64,000 nucleotides of DNA from JAHEFU01 sp020440645 (GCA_020440645.1 JAGRNR010000010.1:1-64000), one strand, 5' to 3'; positions 32,882 to 40,802 are shown, counted from the first letter of the stretch. A program made the numbers and translations. Notes: a model not told the origin generated them from the letters alone.

Positions 32882-33364
32882 TCAGAACCAGAGGCAGCCT
32901 CGCTTCCTACTTTTCTTATATTCCAGCAGGAAGTCAAGAACTCGGGTTGCATTGCGTTTCCATTGATGTAAATCCTCATTTTCGTCACCCCCCGGCCAGA
33001 GTCCAGGACTGGTGATTTCACCTTTGTCTGACAACGCCATACTTAGGTACTTGATACATTTGTCAATCATCCATCGAGGAGGAATGAACCTGCTTCTATT
33101 AAGGACTTGGTGGATATCTTCCGTAACTTCCGCGGGAACTTCCAGGCCAAGTCTGAAGGCAATCAATGCTGAAGCTGCAAGTGCATATTCACAACTCCCG
33201 GCATCCATAATGTCCTCTTTGTAGAATGGGCGGTTCTCCTTCATATTTCGATTTATCTCCAAAAATGCCAATGAAACACCAATAAACAAACCAAGCTTGG
33301 AGACAGAGATGATCAAATCCATTGCATCATCGTTCTCGAAAAAGTCTATTCCCCAAGCGCCCAT
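32882..33364 (-). CDS. DUF4259 domain protein
   Basis: A 160-residue protein whose N-terminus MGAWGIDFFENDDAMDLI is the hallmark of the DUF4259 family; function unknown. These proteins are scattered in bacteria, often as single genes. ATG 33364 follows GGAGGA at five bases. The gene is visibly richer in A and T and in rare codons (for example ATA, TTA, AGA/AGG) than its neighbours, which suggests horizontal acquisition. It is isolated: about 500 bp of non-coding DNA lie on its 3' side and a divergent PKD lipoprotein gene on its 5' side. Confidence 0.85.
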   Translation of the reverse strand: MGAWGIDFFENDDAMDLIISVSKLGLFIGVSLAFLEINRNMKENRPFYKEDIMDAGSCEYALAASALIAFRLGLEVPAEVTEDIHQVLNRSRFIPPRWMIDKCIKYLSMALSDKGEITSPGLWPGGDENEDLHQWKRNATRVLDFLLEYKKSRKRGCLWF

Positions 33365-33455
33365 CTTGTCCTCCGATTGAATAGTTCCCCCTTATTATCG
33401 CAGGGTATACAGTAAGGATGCGTCCCGCTGTGGCGTAGCCTGAACGGAGGATCTG

Positions 33456-36056
33456 ATGAGACTAACTGCTGTGCCATTGGCCGGAGCACTGCTGCTGGCT
33501 ATCAGCTGCTGCCTGTCCTGTTCGGGACGACCCAGCCAGCAGCCTCCGCTGGACGCAACACGCGACTTCTCCGTCAGCCTGCTGGAAGACAGCATCAATA
33601 CCGGCGATGAAGCGGCAATCTCATACTGTGTTTCAGAGTCTGGTGCACTGGCCACGCTCACCGTCAACAACCTCCCGCAGGCCCGCCTGAGAGCGGCATA
33701 CCTGAAGATTGAATTCGACGACAGCAGGTGGACCCCCGCCGAAAGCAGTACCCTGCAGACCGGACCGGATGGTCGCCCCTGGCTCGGGCTCGTGATGCCC
33801 GATGGCGATGGCGCACTGCAGGCCGGTATTGTTGCCAGTGGGCTTGAAGTGTATGGCGGACTTGAGCAATCAGTTGAATTGCTGCAGGTCCGCTTCAATC
33901 GAACTAATGGCCAGGGTGCAGCGAGTACGGAAAGGACCACCAGTGCCGCCCCCATCAATCCGGGGTCCCAGAGCACTCTGTCAGTGGACCAGGCAGCCGG
34001 CAAGCTCAACTGGGAGTACCGCTGCAGTGGCGACTATGACCAGAACGGACTCGTCAGCATCAGCGACCTGACTCCGCTTGGTGTGCATTTCGGCAAGGGC
34101 GGCCCCTTCAGTGACAACAGCATCGAAAGCGTGGTGGACGGCGATGGCAACGGGGAAATCAACCTCGGGGACATCACGCCTATCGGGCAGAACTTTGGCC
34201 GCGGCGTGGAAAGCTACAACGTTTACCTCAGTGCCAACGCCTCGGATGCACCGGCGACAGCAGCCGCAGCCAGCACGATCGCAGCGGCTGGCAGCTACAA
34301 CTTCGGCAGCGCTGTCGGCAGTTCCGCAACACAGCGCCTGCAGTTTTCCCGCACGAGCGTGATCACCGCAGGCATGTTCTACTGGGTCCGTCCGGTACAT
34401 AGCGGTGCGGAAGGCATTGCCAGCAATGTGGTGCAGGCCGGCGGTGGTTCGACCAATGCCCCACAGGCTGACCTGCTGGCCAATCCGGCCAGTGGCCAGG
34501 CGCCGCTGCTCGTCACGCTCGATGCAGCCGGCAGTACGGACCTCGATGGCGACATTGACCATTACGACTGGGACTTCGAGGACGATGGCATATTCGATGA
34601 CAGCGGCATAGCGAGTTCGGTGCAGCACAGCTTTGCCACCGGCAACTGGACGGTGCGCGTGCGCGTGGTTGACAGCGGTGGCCTGAGTGACACCGCCACC
34701 GCCACCGTCAGTGCACTGGACAGCCTGCCCCAGCCGCCGGTGGCAGCACTCAGCGCCAACCCCACAACCGGGATCGCCCCGCTGCTGGTTGAGCTGGATG
34801 CATCCGCCAGCACGGACCCGAATGCCGACATTGACCACTTTGACTGGGACTTTGAAAGTGACGGCACCTACGACGTGACGACCGGCATCCCGCAGGTCAG
34901 CCGCACCTACGGCGGAGGCCCATGGACCACGACGGTGCGCGTCGTTGACAGCGGCGGACTCAGTGACACGGCGAGCGTGACCCTGAGCTATACCCAGGCC
35001 AATTGGAACATCCGCGTGGCCGATGCCAACGCTCCCGCTGGTGTTGACACCTCTATGGTGTATGTCGGCGGCCGGCCGGTGATCGCCTATGACAAGTTCA
35101 GTTTCAGCCCGGTGTATGACAGGCTGTACGTGGTGCGCGGCACCGACACGCAGGGCTCGAGCTGGACGGCTCCGACACGGCTGGACACCCAGCTTGAGCT
35201 GGTACGCGCACTGGACATGGATGTGGTCGACGGCCAGGCGGCTGTCTGTTACTACGACCAGGACAATGGCCGGCTGCGCTACATCCGCAGCACGAGCCCT
35301 GATGCAAGCACATGGGGCTCTCCGTTGACACTTGAAACGGATGACAGCGCTTCCAGCACCTATGGCAAGGACTGCTCACTGGAAGTGATTGACGGCCTGC
35401 CGAACATCGCATTCCGCGGGGACAACAGCCTGCGGATCTACATCAAGAAGGCCCAGAATGCCATCGGTACATCCTGGGGTGTGCGCGCCCTGGTCAGTTC
35501 CGGACTGACCGGCGTCGGCGGAATCACCCTGCGTGACGCCGGCGGCAGCCCGGGGATCATCTGGACCTCTATAATCCAGCAGAAAGTTGGCTATTTCCAC
35601 GCCTCCAACCTGAGCGGCCAGTTCTTCAACTCTGACCTGTACAGTGGCAATCCGCAGCTGAGCCAGGACTTCGTCTTCCTGAATGGCAAGCCGCTGGCCG
35701 GCTTCGTGACCGGCACTCCCACTTTTGACGTGAGGGTCGCAGTCGCGGATGATGAAGATGGCAGCATGTGGCAGGCCTCCCAGGTACTGGGACAGGCCAG
35801 CCAGAACGGCTGCTCGATGGCTGTGGTCAATGGCATCCCGATGCTGGTGGCAACCAACTCCGGCAGCACTCTCCTCGAAATCTATCGTGCACTGGATCCA
35901 CAGGGAAGCAGCTGGAGTGATGCGGAAGTAATCGATGGCGGTACGGGTGAGCTGCTTTCGGCACCCTGCCTGATCGAAATCAGCGGTGCCCCGGCGGTGA
36001 GTTACGCCTGGGGGGATGACCCGGATTATGAAGTCCGCTTCGCAATCTACTTCTGA
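33456..36056 (+). CDS. lipoprotein with cohesin-like, dockerin-like and PKD domains and a repeat C-terminus
   Basis: An 866-residue predicted lipoprotein (signal with LSCS-type lipobox, MRLTAVPLAGALLLAISCCLSC). In order: a ~125-residue domain (from ~residue 28) whose opening and hydrophobic strands recall cohesin/NEAT-like sandwiches; a dockerin-like double Ca2+ loop (DYDQNGLVSISDLTPLG and DGDGNGEINLGDITPIG, ~residues 194-245); FN3-like region; two PKD domains (DWDFEDDGIFDD, DWDFESDGTYDV); and a C-terminal ~350-residue part with repeated ..AGxxxVYDQDNGRLRY-type segments, probably a propeller. ATG 33456 follows GGAGG at five bases. Likely surface-anchored. The cohesin resemblance is inference; the dockerin loops are clearly visible. 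Confidence 0.8.
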   Translation: MRLTAVPLAGALLLAISCCLSCSGRPSQQPPLDATRDFSVSLLEDSINTGDEAAISYCVSESGALATLTVNNLPQARLRAAYLKIEFDDSRWTPAESSTLQTGPDGRPWLGLVMPDGDGALQAGIVASGLEVYGGLEQSVELLQVRFNRTNGQGAASTERTTSAAPINPGSQSTLSVDQAAGKLNWEYRCSGDYDQNGLVSISDLTPLGVHFGKGGPFSDNSIESVVDGDGNGEINLGDITPIGQNFGRGVESYNVYLSANASDAPATAAAASTIAAAGSYNFGSAVGSSATQRLQFSRTSVITAGMFYWVRPVHSGAEGIASNVVQAGGGSTNAPQADLLANPASGQAPLLVTLDAAGSTDLDGDIDHYDWDFEDDGIFDDSGIASSVQHSFATGNWTVRVRVVDSGGLSDTATATVSALDSLPQPPVAALSANPTTGIAPLLVELDASASTDPNADIDHFDWDFESDGTYDVTTGIPQVSRTYGGGPWTTTVRVVDSGGLSDTASVTLSYTQANWNIRVADANAPAGVDTSMVYVGGRPVIAYDKFSFSPVYDRLYVVRGTDTQGSSWTAPTRLDTQLELVRALDMDVVDGQAAVCYYDQDNGRLRYIRSTSPDASTWGSPLTLETDDSASSTYGKDCSLEVIDGLPNIAFRGDNSLRIYIKKAQNAIGTSWGVRALVSSGLTGVGGITLRDAGGSPGIIWTSIIQQKVGYFHASNLSGQFFNSDLYSGNPQLSQDFVFLNGKPLAGFVTGTPTFDVRVAVADDEDGSMWQASQVLGQASQNGCSMAVVNGIPMLVATNSGSTLLEIYRALDPQGSSWSDAEVIDGGTGELLSAPCLIEISGAPAVSYAWGDDPDYEVRFAIYF

Positions 36057-36973
36057 GGCGCACCCTCGACCGGAAGCTCGTTCATCGCCCCGTCAGAATC
36101 CAGCCTGAATCGAGCGATGCTCTCAATCTGTGTGCCACTGCTGCGCAGGCTGGTATCTGAATTGACAATGACTACGATGTCGCAGTCGCCACCGCTGCGC
36201 TTCAGCCAATAGGGACTGCCGGCATTGCCAATGCCGGCCAGCGTTTCCGAATCGCAGTATTCCATCCATAAGCGCTTGAGTTCGGAATTGCGGATCGCGG
36301 CCTGCAGCTCATTGAAGCTTTCGAGCGTGCCGGACTCCAGCATGTAGACCTCGAGGAAGGCCGGCCCGCCCTTGACCACATCACCCCAGTGGACCGGCAA
36401 GCCCTTTTGCATGTCCTCCAGCCGGATTGTGGAGCTGAGCTGGATGCCAGCCGGATCCGGACCGGCAGGCTGGTCGTTGGCAGCATCGGCAGACCTGTTG
36501 GGGAAGCTGCTGTTGAGCATGGTCTGCTGCGCCTGGTTCGGGAATTCGTTGCTGTTCCACCAGTCACCCTTGTCCCAGACAAGGGAATTTCGTACACGCC
36601 ATCCGAAGAAGGAATGGCTGACAACCCGTGTGCCGATGAAGCCGGAATCCGACATGGCAACCAGCAGGTATTGCCTGTCCCTGTCCAGTGGACCGGTTTC
36701 CAGCGTGAACCAGTTGTCCCAGTACTCGATCTCGGTGTACTGGCATTGGGTGATCTCCTTTGGGCTGAGCTGGCTAAGGTTCGTGGATCCACCGGCCTTG
36801 CCGATGTCATACAGGCCGAGGCTGGCCACTGAATCGTTTGAGAACAGGCGCAGGCCAACCACGATCTTGCCTGCATCCCTGATGCTGACACTTGTAATCG
36901 TCTTTGCGGGCGAGCAGGCCGTGAGGCAGATGACTGCCAGTGAAAGCAGAATTGCCAAGACCACCCGGGGCAC
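36047..36973 (-). CDS. hypothetical lipoprotein
   Basis: A 308-residue lipoprotein of unknown function. The signal is MPRVVLAILLSLAVICLTACS (lipobox LTAC). The mature part is about 285 residues of mixed alpha/beta character with no recognised domain (segments such as KIVVGLRLFSNDSVASLGLYDIG and GDCDIVVIVNSDTSL). Start: GTG 36973 has GGGAGGA seven bases upstream and places the signal peptide at the N-terminus; an upstream GTG at 37018 would add 15 residues. It overlaps the convergent PKD gene by 10 bases at the stop codons. Confidence 0.72.
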   Translation of the reverse strand: MPRVVLAILLSLAVICLTACSPAKTITSVSIRDAGKIVVGLRLFSNDSVASLGLYDIGKAGGSTNLSQLSPKEITQCQYTEIEYWDNWFTLETGPLDRDRQYLLVAMSDSGFIGTRVVSHSFFGWRVRNSLVWDKGDWWNSNEFPNQAQQTMLNSSFPNRSADAANDQPAGPDPAGIQLSSTIRLEDMQKGLPVHWGDVVKGGPAFLEVYMLESGTLESFNELQAAIRNSELKRLWMEYCDSETLAGIGNAGSPYWLKRSGGDCDIVVIVNSDTSLRSSGTQIESIARFRLDSDGAMNELPVEGAPQK

Positions 36974-37048
36974 GCGATGTCCTCCCACTGCATTGCGTAG
37001 CTGAATACATGACACCACAAACGGCGATCGGGTTCAAGGGGGAGTAAC

Positions 37049-37121
37049 CACGCCCGACAGGATTCGAACCTGTGACCCTCTGCTTAGAAGGCAGATGCTC
37101 TATCCCCTGAGCTACGGGCGC
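37049..37121 (-). tRNA. tRNA-Arg (anticodon TCT)
   Basis: On the minus strand: acceptor GCGCCCG/CGGGCGT, D-arm GCTCAGGGGATAGAGC, anticodon stem TCTGC/GCAGA with loop CTTCTAA (anticodon TCT, decoding AGA), T-arm ACAGG TTCGAAT CCTGT. The 3' CCA is not encoded, unlike tRNA-Leu at 1715. Confidence 0.96.
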
Positions 37122-37161
37122 GCAACGGTCGGGGAAACCGCTGAGGATGATACCAGAGAGA

Positions 37162-37209
37162 GTGGAGGCCTGACGCGAGTCAGGCTCGGTGGTCTGACGC
37201 AAGTCAGGC
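37162..37209 (+). repeat. tandem REP-like hairpins with GNRA loops
   Basis: Two adjacent hairpins: GCCTGAC/GTCAGGC with loop GCGA (37168-37185) and TCTGAC/GTCAGG with loop GCAA (37193-37208, one G-T pair). They are preceded by GTGGAG and GGTGG heads, similar to the TAGGAGG-headed elements elsewhere. They lie just upstream of tRNA-Arg. Confidence 0.7.
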
Positions 37210-37368
37210 ACGGTCTTCAATGCTCAACACTCATTGCTACCAAAGGCGCAGCTTTGCAGGATTCAAACACCACGATGACACGAAGGATTGGATGGTCACA
37301 TAGCTTGGCATTGCGATTTGCCTTCCAGCTTGGTGGACTTTGTGCCAATAGTGGTTGATCCTCTTTAT
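37210..37368. other. intergenic remnant with degenerate inverted words
   Basis: No gene is supported. The sequence holds degenerate CACCA/ACACGAAG words (about 37268-37287) and their rough inverse CTTGGTGGACTTTGTG (about 37329-37344), similar in style to the CACAGAG element at 4468-4696. Confidence 0.4.
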
Positions 37369-37438
37369 CCGGCTTGCGCCGGGACACCGCGCCGAGCTGG
37401 CGCTCGACCTCCGCGCCTGGCTTGCGCCAGACCTCCTA
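37369..37438 (-). repeat. REP-like triple hairpin abutting the SRPBCC stop codon
   Basis: Read on the minus strand the element starts TAGGAGGTCTGGC and holds three small hairpins: CTGGC/GCCAG (37417-37430, loop GCAA), GAGC/GCTC (37394-37405), and CCGGC/GCCGG (37369-37382, loop GCAA), separated by GGAGGTC-like words. TAG 37436-37438 is the SRPBCC stop codon. It closely resembles the element at 4755-4802. Confidence 0.72.
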
Positions 37439-38398
37439 CCTGATGTCCGCCCGCCCTGAAGTCACCTCGCGCAGGTTCGTGACGTACTCCTGCCAGCCCT
37501 CAGAGTGGCCCTTGAACATCGAGTCCAGGCCTTCGCCGTACTGGAAGCCGCGGTGCTCCAGGCTGACAACGCAGCTGCCCTGCCCGGTCTCCCGGATGCG
37601 CCAGTGCACCATCGTGCGCGCGGCCTCCCGCCAGTCCTGCTCGCTGCCCTGCGCCGGATCCCAGTCCGTCGGGAACCATTCCATGTCCAAAAGCATCGGC
37701 GCTTCGACGGCGGTGATCGCGCCACTGCGGACATGGGTGCTGCCGTTGGCACGAATCCAGCGGAAGCTGTAGCTGCCGCCACTGTTGGCATCAAGCTCCG
37801 CCTGCTGCGGGAACCACTGCGTGATGCGATCAGCCTCCGTCAGCCAGGGCCAGAGCTCGGCAGCACTGAGCGGCACTTCCACCTGCAACAGGATCGCGCG
37901 GCTCGGTTCACCGAGGTTCTCCTGCACGTTGCCATTCAGGTCGAGGTAGACCGCCAGCTTCTCCACGGCGGATGCCCAGCCCTCGCTGTAATGTCTGCAC
38001 ATCTCCGCCTCGCCGAGGAACTCGTGCAGGATGCGGATCTCGGTCCCTTCACTGACAGTGCGGAAGCTGAGGCTGACCCGCGCCCCGCTGACGTACTCCT
38101 CGCCGTTGCGGATGCTGTCCCAGCTCAGCACGAAGCGCTCGTGCTCCACGATGTCCTCATAGCGGCCGTGCGCAAGGTAAGTGTTGCCATTTTCCGGCCG
38201 GCGCAGGCCCCAGCTGAATTCGCCGCCGATGCGCACATCGGCCGTGATCCCGGTGGATTCGAGGTCCGGCCCGGGCCACCACTTCGCAAACTTCTGCGGG
38301 TCGGTCCAGGCGTTCCAGACGCGCTCCAGGGGAAACCTGACAACCCTCACGACCTCAACCGCCGGCTTTGCCAGCACCACATCCAGATCCTTCCTCAC
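37436..38398 (-). CDS. protein with two SRPBCC (AHSA1-like) domains
   Basis: A 320-residue tandem START/SRPBCC protein. The first domain (residues ~10-155: VVRFPLERVWNAWTDPQKFAKWWPGP) and the second (~165-305: VPLSAAELWPWLTEADRITQWFPQQ) are each of the Aha1-C-like type that binds hydrophobic ligands. Single-domain versions are commonly encoded after an ArsR regulator, as here; the duplication is less usual. It starts at GTG 38398, overlapping the ArsR stop by GTGA, so translation is probably coupled. Ligand unknown. The stop codon is contributed by a REP-like hairpin element. Confidence 0.85.
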   Translation of the reverse strand: MRKDLDVVLAKPAVEVVRVVRFPLERVWNAWTDPQKFAKWWPGPDLESTGITADVRIGGEFSWGLRRPENGNTYLAHGRYEDIVEHERFVLSWDSIRNGEEYVSGARVSLSFRTVSEGTEIRILHEFLGEAEMCRHYSEGWASAVEKLAVYLDLNGNVQENLGEPSRAILLQVEVPLSAAELWPWLTEADRITQWFPQQAELDANSGGSYSFRWIRANGSTHVRSGAITAVEAPMLLDMEWFPTDWDPAQGSEQDWREAARTMVHWRIRETGQGSCVVSLEHRGFQYGEGLDSMFKGHSEGWQEYVTNLREVTSGRADIR

Positions 38399-38754
38399 TG
38401 CTTTCCTCCCTTGCCATCAGATTCCACCTCCTCAGACGCGAGGAAGTCCTCCAGCGAATCAATGCGCGCATTCCAGAAGCCGCGGTAGAAGGCGATCCAC
38501 TCCATCGCCTCCCTGAGCGGCCCGGCCAGCAGGCGGCAATGGTACTCGCGCCCCTGCTTGTCACGCCTGACGAGCCCAGCCTCCTCCAGTACCCTGAGGT
38601 GCTTGGAAACCGCCGGCAGGCTCATGCTGTATGGCCCGGCCAGCTCGCTGACCGTGGTGCTGCCATCCGCCAGCTGCCGCAGGATGCCGCGCCGGGTCGG
38701 ATCGGACAGTGCGGCAAATGTGCGGGAAAGTTCCTGTTCAGAATACTTAACCAT
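38395..38754 (-). CDS. ArsR-family transcriptional regulator
   Basis: A 119-residue winged-helix repressor. Seen: LSRTFAALSDPTRRGILRQL, TTVSELAGPYSMSLPAVSKHLRVLEEAGLV (recognition helix SLPAVSKHLRVLEEAGL), and the wing RDKQGREYHCRL. No metal-binding CxC motif is found in the usual helix, so it is not a classical arsenic sensor; this ArsR-SRPBCC arrangement is widespread. It probably represses its own operon: the start codon lies inside a perfect 24-bp palindrome that also overlaps the -10 box (38743-38767). It overlaps the SRPBCC gene by four bases. Confidence 0.93.
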   Translation of the reverse strand: MVKYSEQELSRTFAALSDPTRRGILRQLADGSTTVSELAGPYSMSLPAVSKHLRVLEEAGLVRRDKQGREYHCRLLAGPLREAMEWIAFYRGFWNARIDSLEDFLASEEVESDGKGGKQ

Positions 38755-38767
38755 CAGGTTAAGTATA
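38743..38767 (-). promoter_or_regulatory. ArsR operator with leaderless -10 box
   Basis: Perfect 9-bp inverted repeat ATACTTAAC / GTTAAGTAT with a 6-base spacer that contains the ATG (38754). On the minus strand TATACT (38762-38767) lies seven bases before the ATG. A dimer bound here would cover both the promoter and the transcript start. Confidence 0.7.
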
Positions 38768-38792
38768 TCAGGAATTCCGGGAATGTCCAGCG

Positions 38793-39704
38793 CTATAGAT
38801 TTCTCGGTGTCCCTGGATTGTCAGCCGGTAGTTCTGTCTGTTCGGTGAATTCCAACCAGATGCCACCGCTCAATGCCGGATCGATCACGAACTGGACAAC
38901 CGGACCTTCCGGTCCTGATTCTGAATGGAACTCACTAAGCTGCATGGCATCTAGGCAGCGCGACAGGTCCGCCACTTCAAGCTGCAGGCCAATCAGTCCA
39001 TTTTTCCTTGCGGGAAAAAGAAGAAAGGCGATGCCATCCATTTCCACAATGGTGGCTTTTCCAGCCAAGGTATTGGTCTCGCCGGCTTCTGCACCACCGA
39101 GCAGTTCCAGCAGCAGCAGGTCACGCGCCAGGTCATCTGTCTGCAACCATACTTCGGATATGCCCCTGGCCTCGTTCGGCTGCAGGCTGCCAGCGCGATC
39201 GACAAGCGGCCCGAGCAGGTGCTGGACGAAACGCAGCGGCTGGCGAGCCTCATCGCGTGGGCGGGTCAATTCGATGCTCGTGCGGTGGTCGATGAATTCC
39301 AGCGGCTCCTCTACCGCTTCCAGTGCATAGCGGATATGTTCGAGCTCAGTGCCAGTCAGTACCACATCCACCGGCCCACCACCCTGTGCGCACATATCGG
39401 CGTAATGCATCGCCCGGCGGTCCAGCGCTGTTTCGCAATACACAAGGGCAATCGAGCTGCCATCCCGTAGCCAGATCCGGCATTCCAGTACTCCCCCTGT
39501 GGTTGCCTTCCATTCGCCCATCCGGAATCCGAATTGCCCCTCCCACAGCTCGCGCGCGGCATCCCTGTCCGCCACCGCGATCTCAACATGGTCCAGGCCG
39601 AGCTGGATATCACCCTCACTGGAGCGCAGGCCGGGACAGCAGTCTTCGGCATTTGCCACTGCAATCGTAAGAACGAGAACTATGGTCAGTGCGATTAAGC
39701 GCAT
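38793..39704 (-). CDS. exported two-unit VOC family protein
   Basis: A 303-residue protein with a short signal peptide (MRLIALTIVLVLTIAVANA, cleavage before EDCC). Two VOC units follow: residues ~35-150 (GLDHVEIAVADRDAARELWEGQFGF) and ~165-300 (GLIGLQLEVADLSRCLDAM then GGIWLEFTE). VOC proteins are normally cytosolic, so export is unusual. ATG 39704 is fixed by TATACT six bases upstream. It lies 38 bases before the ArsR gene on the same strand and is divergent from msrA. Substrate unknown. Confidence 0.78.
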   Translation of the reverse strand: MRLIALTIVLVLTIAVANAEDCCPGLRSSEGDIQLGLDHVEIAVADRDAARELWEGQFGFRMGEWKATTGGVLECRIWLRDGSSIALVYCETALDRRAMHYADMCAQGGGPVDVVLTGTELEHIRYALEAVEEPLEFIDHRTSIELTRPRDEARQPLRFVQHLLGPLVDRAGSLQPNEARGISEVWLQTDDLARDLLLLELLGGAEAGETNTLAGKATIVEMDGIAFLLFPARKNGLIGLQLEVADLSRCLDAMQLSEFHSESGPEGPVVQFVIDPALSGGIWLEFTEQTELPADNPGTPRNL

Positions 39705-39710
39705 GCAGGC

Positions 39711-39716
39711 AGTATA
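39711..39716 (-). promoter_or_regulatory. -10 box of a leaderless mRNA (exported VOC protein)
   Basis: TATACT on the minus strand, six bases before ATG 39704; no Shine-Dalgarno sequence. Confidence 0.6.
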
Positions 39717-39872
39717 TGAAATCTCCGCCGATCCAAGAACATTCCAGTGATTCAGGCGTCTTATTGATAATTCGCAATCATTTAAATGCAGCGCTTAAAC
39801 AGGCAAATGCTGGATGATTGCGGGTAGTATCAGGAGGCCTGCCGCAGGGCAGCCCGGACCAGGATGGACACC

Positions 39873-40754
39873 ATGAGAATTGCCGGCTTGCTGATAATCG
39901 GATTGCTGTTCCTCGGCGGTGTGATGTATTCCGCCTCGGCGATGAACCGCATGTATGACGCCCAGGGCGGCAGCATTGCGTTTCGCAGTTCTCCCAAGTC
40001 AAGCGACGTGCTGACCATCGGTTACGACACACCACAGGACTTCAAGGCCGCACAGATGACAGAAATTCCCGCACAGCCCCCGATTGACAGCCAGCTTCCG
40101 CAGAACCTGGAAGTGGCCAGCTTCGCGCTTGGTTGATTCTGGGGTCCGGACTCCCGGTTCGGGAGCATCAAGGGTGTCTACCGCACGGTCGTCGGATACA
40201 GCGGCGGCGACAAGCTGAACCCGACCTACCACGACCTCGGCGACCACACCGAGTCCTTCGAGATCTGGTACAACCCGGATGAGCTGAGCTATGCGCAGCT
40301 GCTGGCCTATGTCTGGGACAGCCACGACCCGAGCTACAGCACCAGCTATGTGCAGTACCGCAATGTGATCTGGGTGCACGATGAAGAGCAGCGCAGGGTC
40401 GCCGAGGCGCAGAAGGCCGCGATCGAGAAGGAAAGCGGCAAGCCCGTGGCAACGCTGATCCTCGACGCGAAGACCTTCTACCCCGCCGAGGACTACCACC
40501 AGAAGTACGCCCTGCGCCACAACCAGGCGCTGATGCAGCTGTTCGACCGCTGGTACCCCAAGGGCAGCGACTTCCGTGAGAGCTTCACGGCAATGCGCTT
40601 CAATGCCTACCTGCAGGGCCATGGCAGTGCGACGCTGCTGCTCAACGAACTGGATGGCTACGGCCTGCCGGATGAGCTGAAGGAAATGATGCGTGCCCAG
40701 GCGCCGAAGCTGAGCGAGGATGCCGGCATGCAGTGCGCCATCCCGGGAGCGTAG
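39873..40754 (+). CDS. msrA: peptide methionine sulfoxide reductase MsrA, probable selenoprotein (Sec at UGA 40134)
   Basis: MsrA reduces methionine-S-sulfoxide in proteins. One frame runs from ATG 39873 to TAG 40754 with a single in-frame TGA (40134-40136, position 88). The protein reads SFALG-U-FWGPDSRFGSIKGV, so TGA replaces exactly the catalytic Cys of the GCFWG motif. Everything after it is intact MsrA: VVGYSGG, PTYHDLGDHTESFEI, LLAYVWDSHDP, YRNVIWVHDEEQ, FYPAEDYHQKY. The only Cys in the protein is C288 (MQCAIPGA), a likely resolving residue. The N-terminus is a membrane anchor (GLLIIGLLFLGGVMYSASA), so it should act outside the cytoplasm. A SECIS-like hairpin follows TGA. Elsewhere in the window TGA is a normal stop. 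AGGA eight bases before ATG 39873 favours that start over ATG 39864. Total 293 residues. The alternative is a pseudogene or sequencing error. Confidence 0.85.
40137..40165 (+). promoter_or_regulatory. candidate bacterial SECIS element
   Basis: Fourteen bases after the TGA a hairpin CTCCC(G)/(C)GGGAG (40151-40155 with 40161-40165, extendable by one G-C pair) carries the loop GGTTC or GTT, with G at the first loop position about 20 bases after the UGA. This spacing and a G at the start of the apical loop match the known rules for bacterial SECIS hairpins recognised by SelB. Confidence 0.55.
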
Positions 40755-40790
40755 GAAGGCGGATTGCCTGAACAGCTGTGCTGCACGACT

Positions 40791-40796
40791 TATAAT
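40791..40796 (+). promoter_or_regulatory. -10 box of a leaderless mRNA (haem lipoprotein)
   Basis: Consensus TATAAT six bases before GTG 40803, with CTGAAC 17 bases further upstream as a weak -35; no Shine-Dalgarno sequence. Confidence 0.65.
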
Positions 40797-40802
40797 CCGG
40801 CT

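Noticed and set aside
40134..40136. Reading the msrA TGA as a plain pseudogene stop
   Set aside because: It falls precisely on the catalytic Cys position, the whole remaining protein is intact, and a SECIS-like hairpin follows; still, sequencing error or early decay is not excluded.
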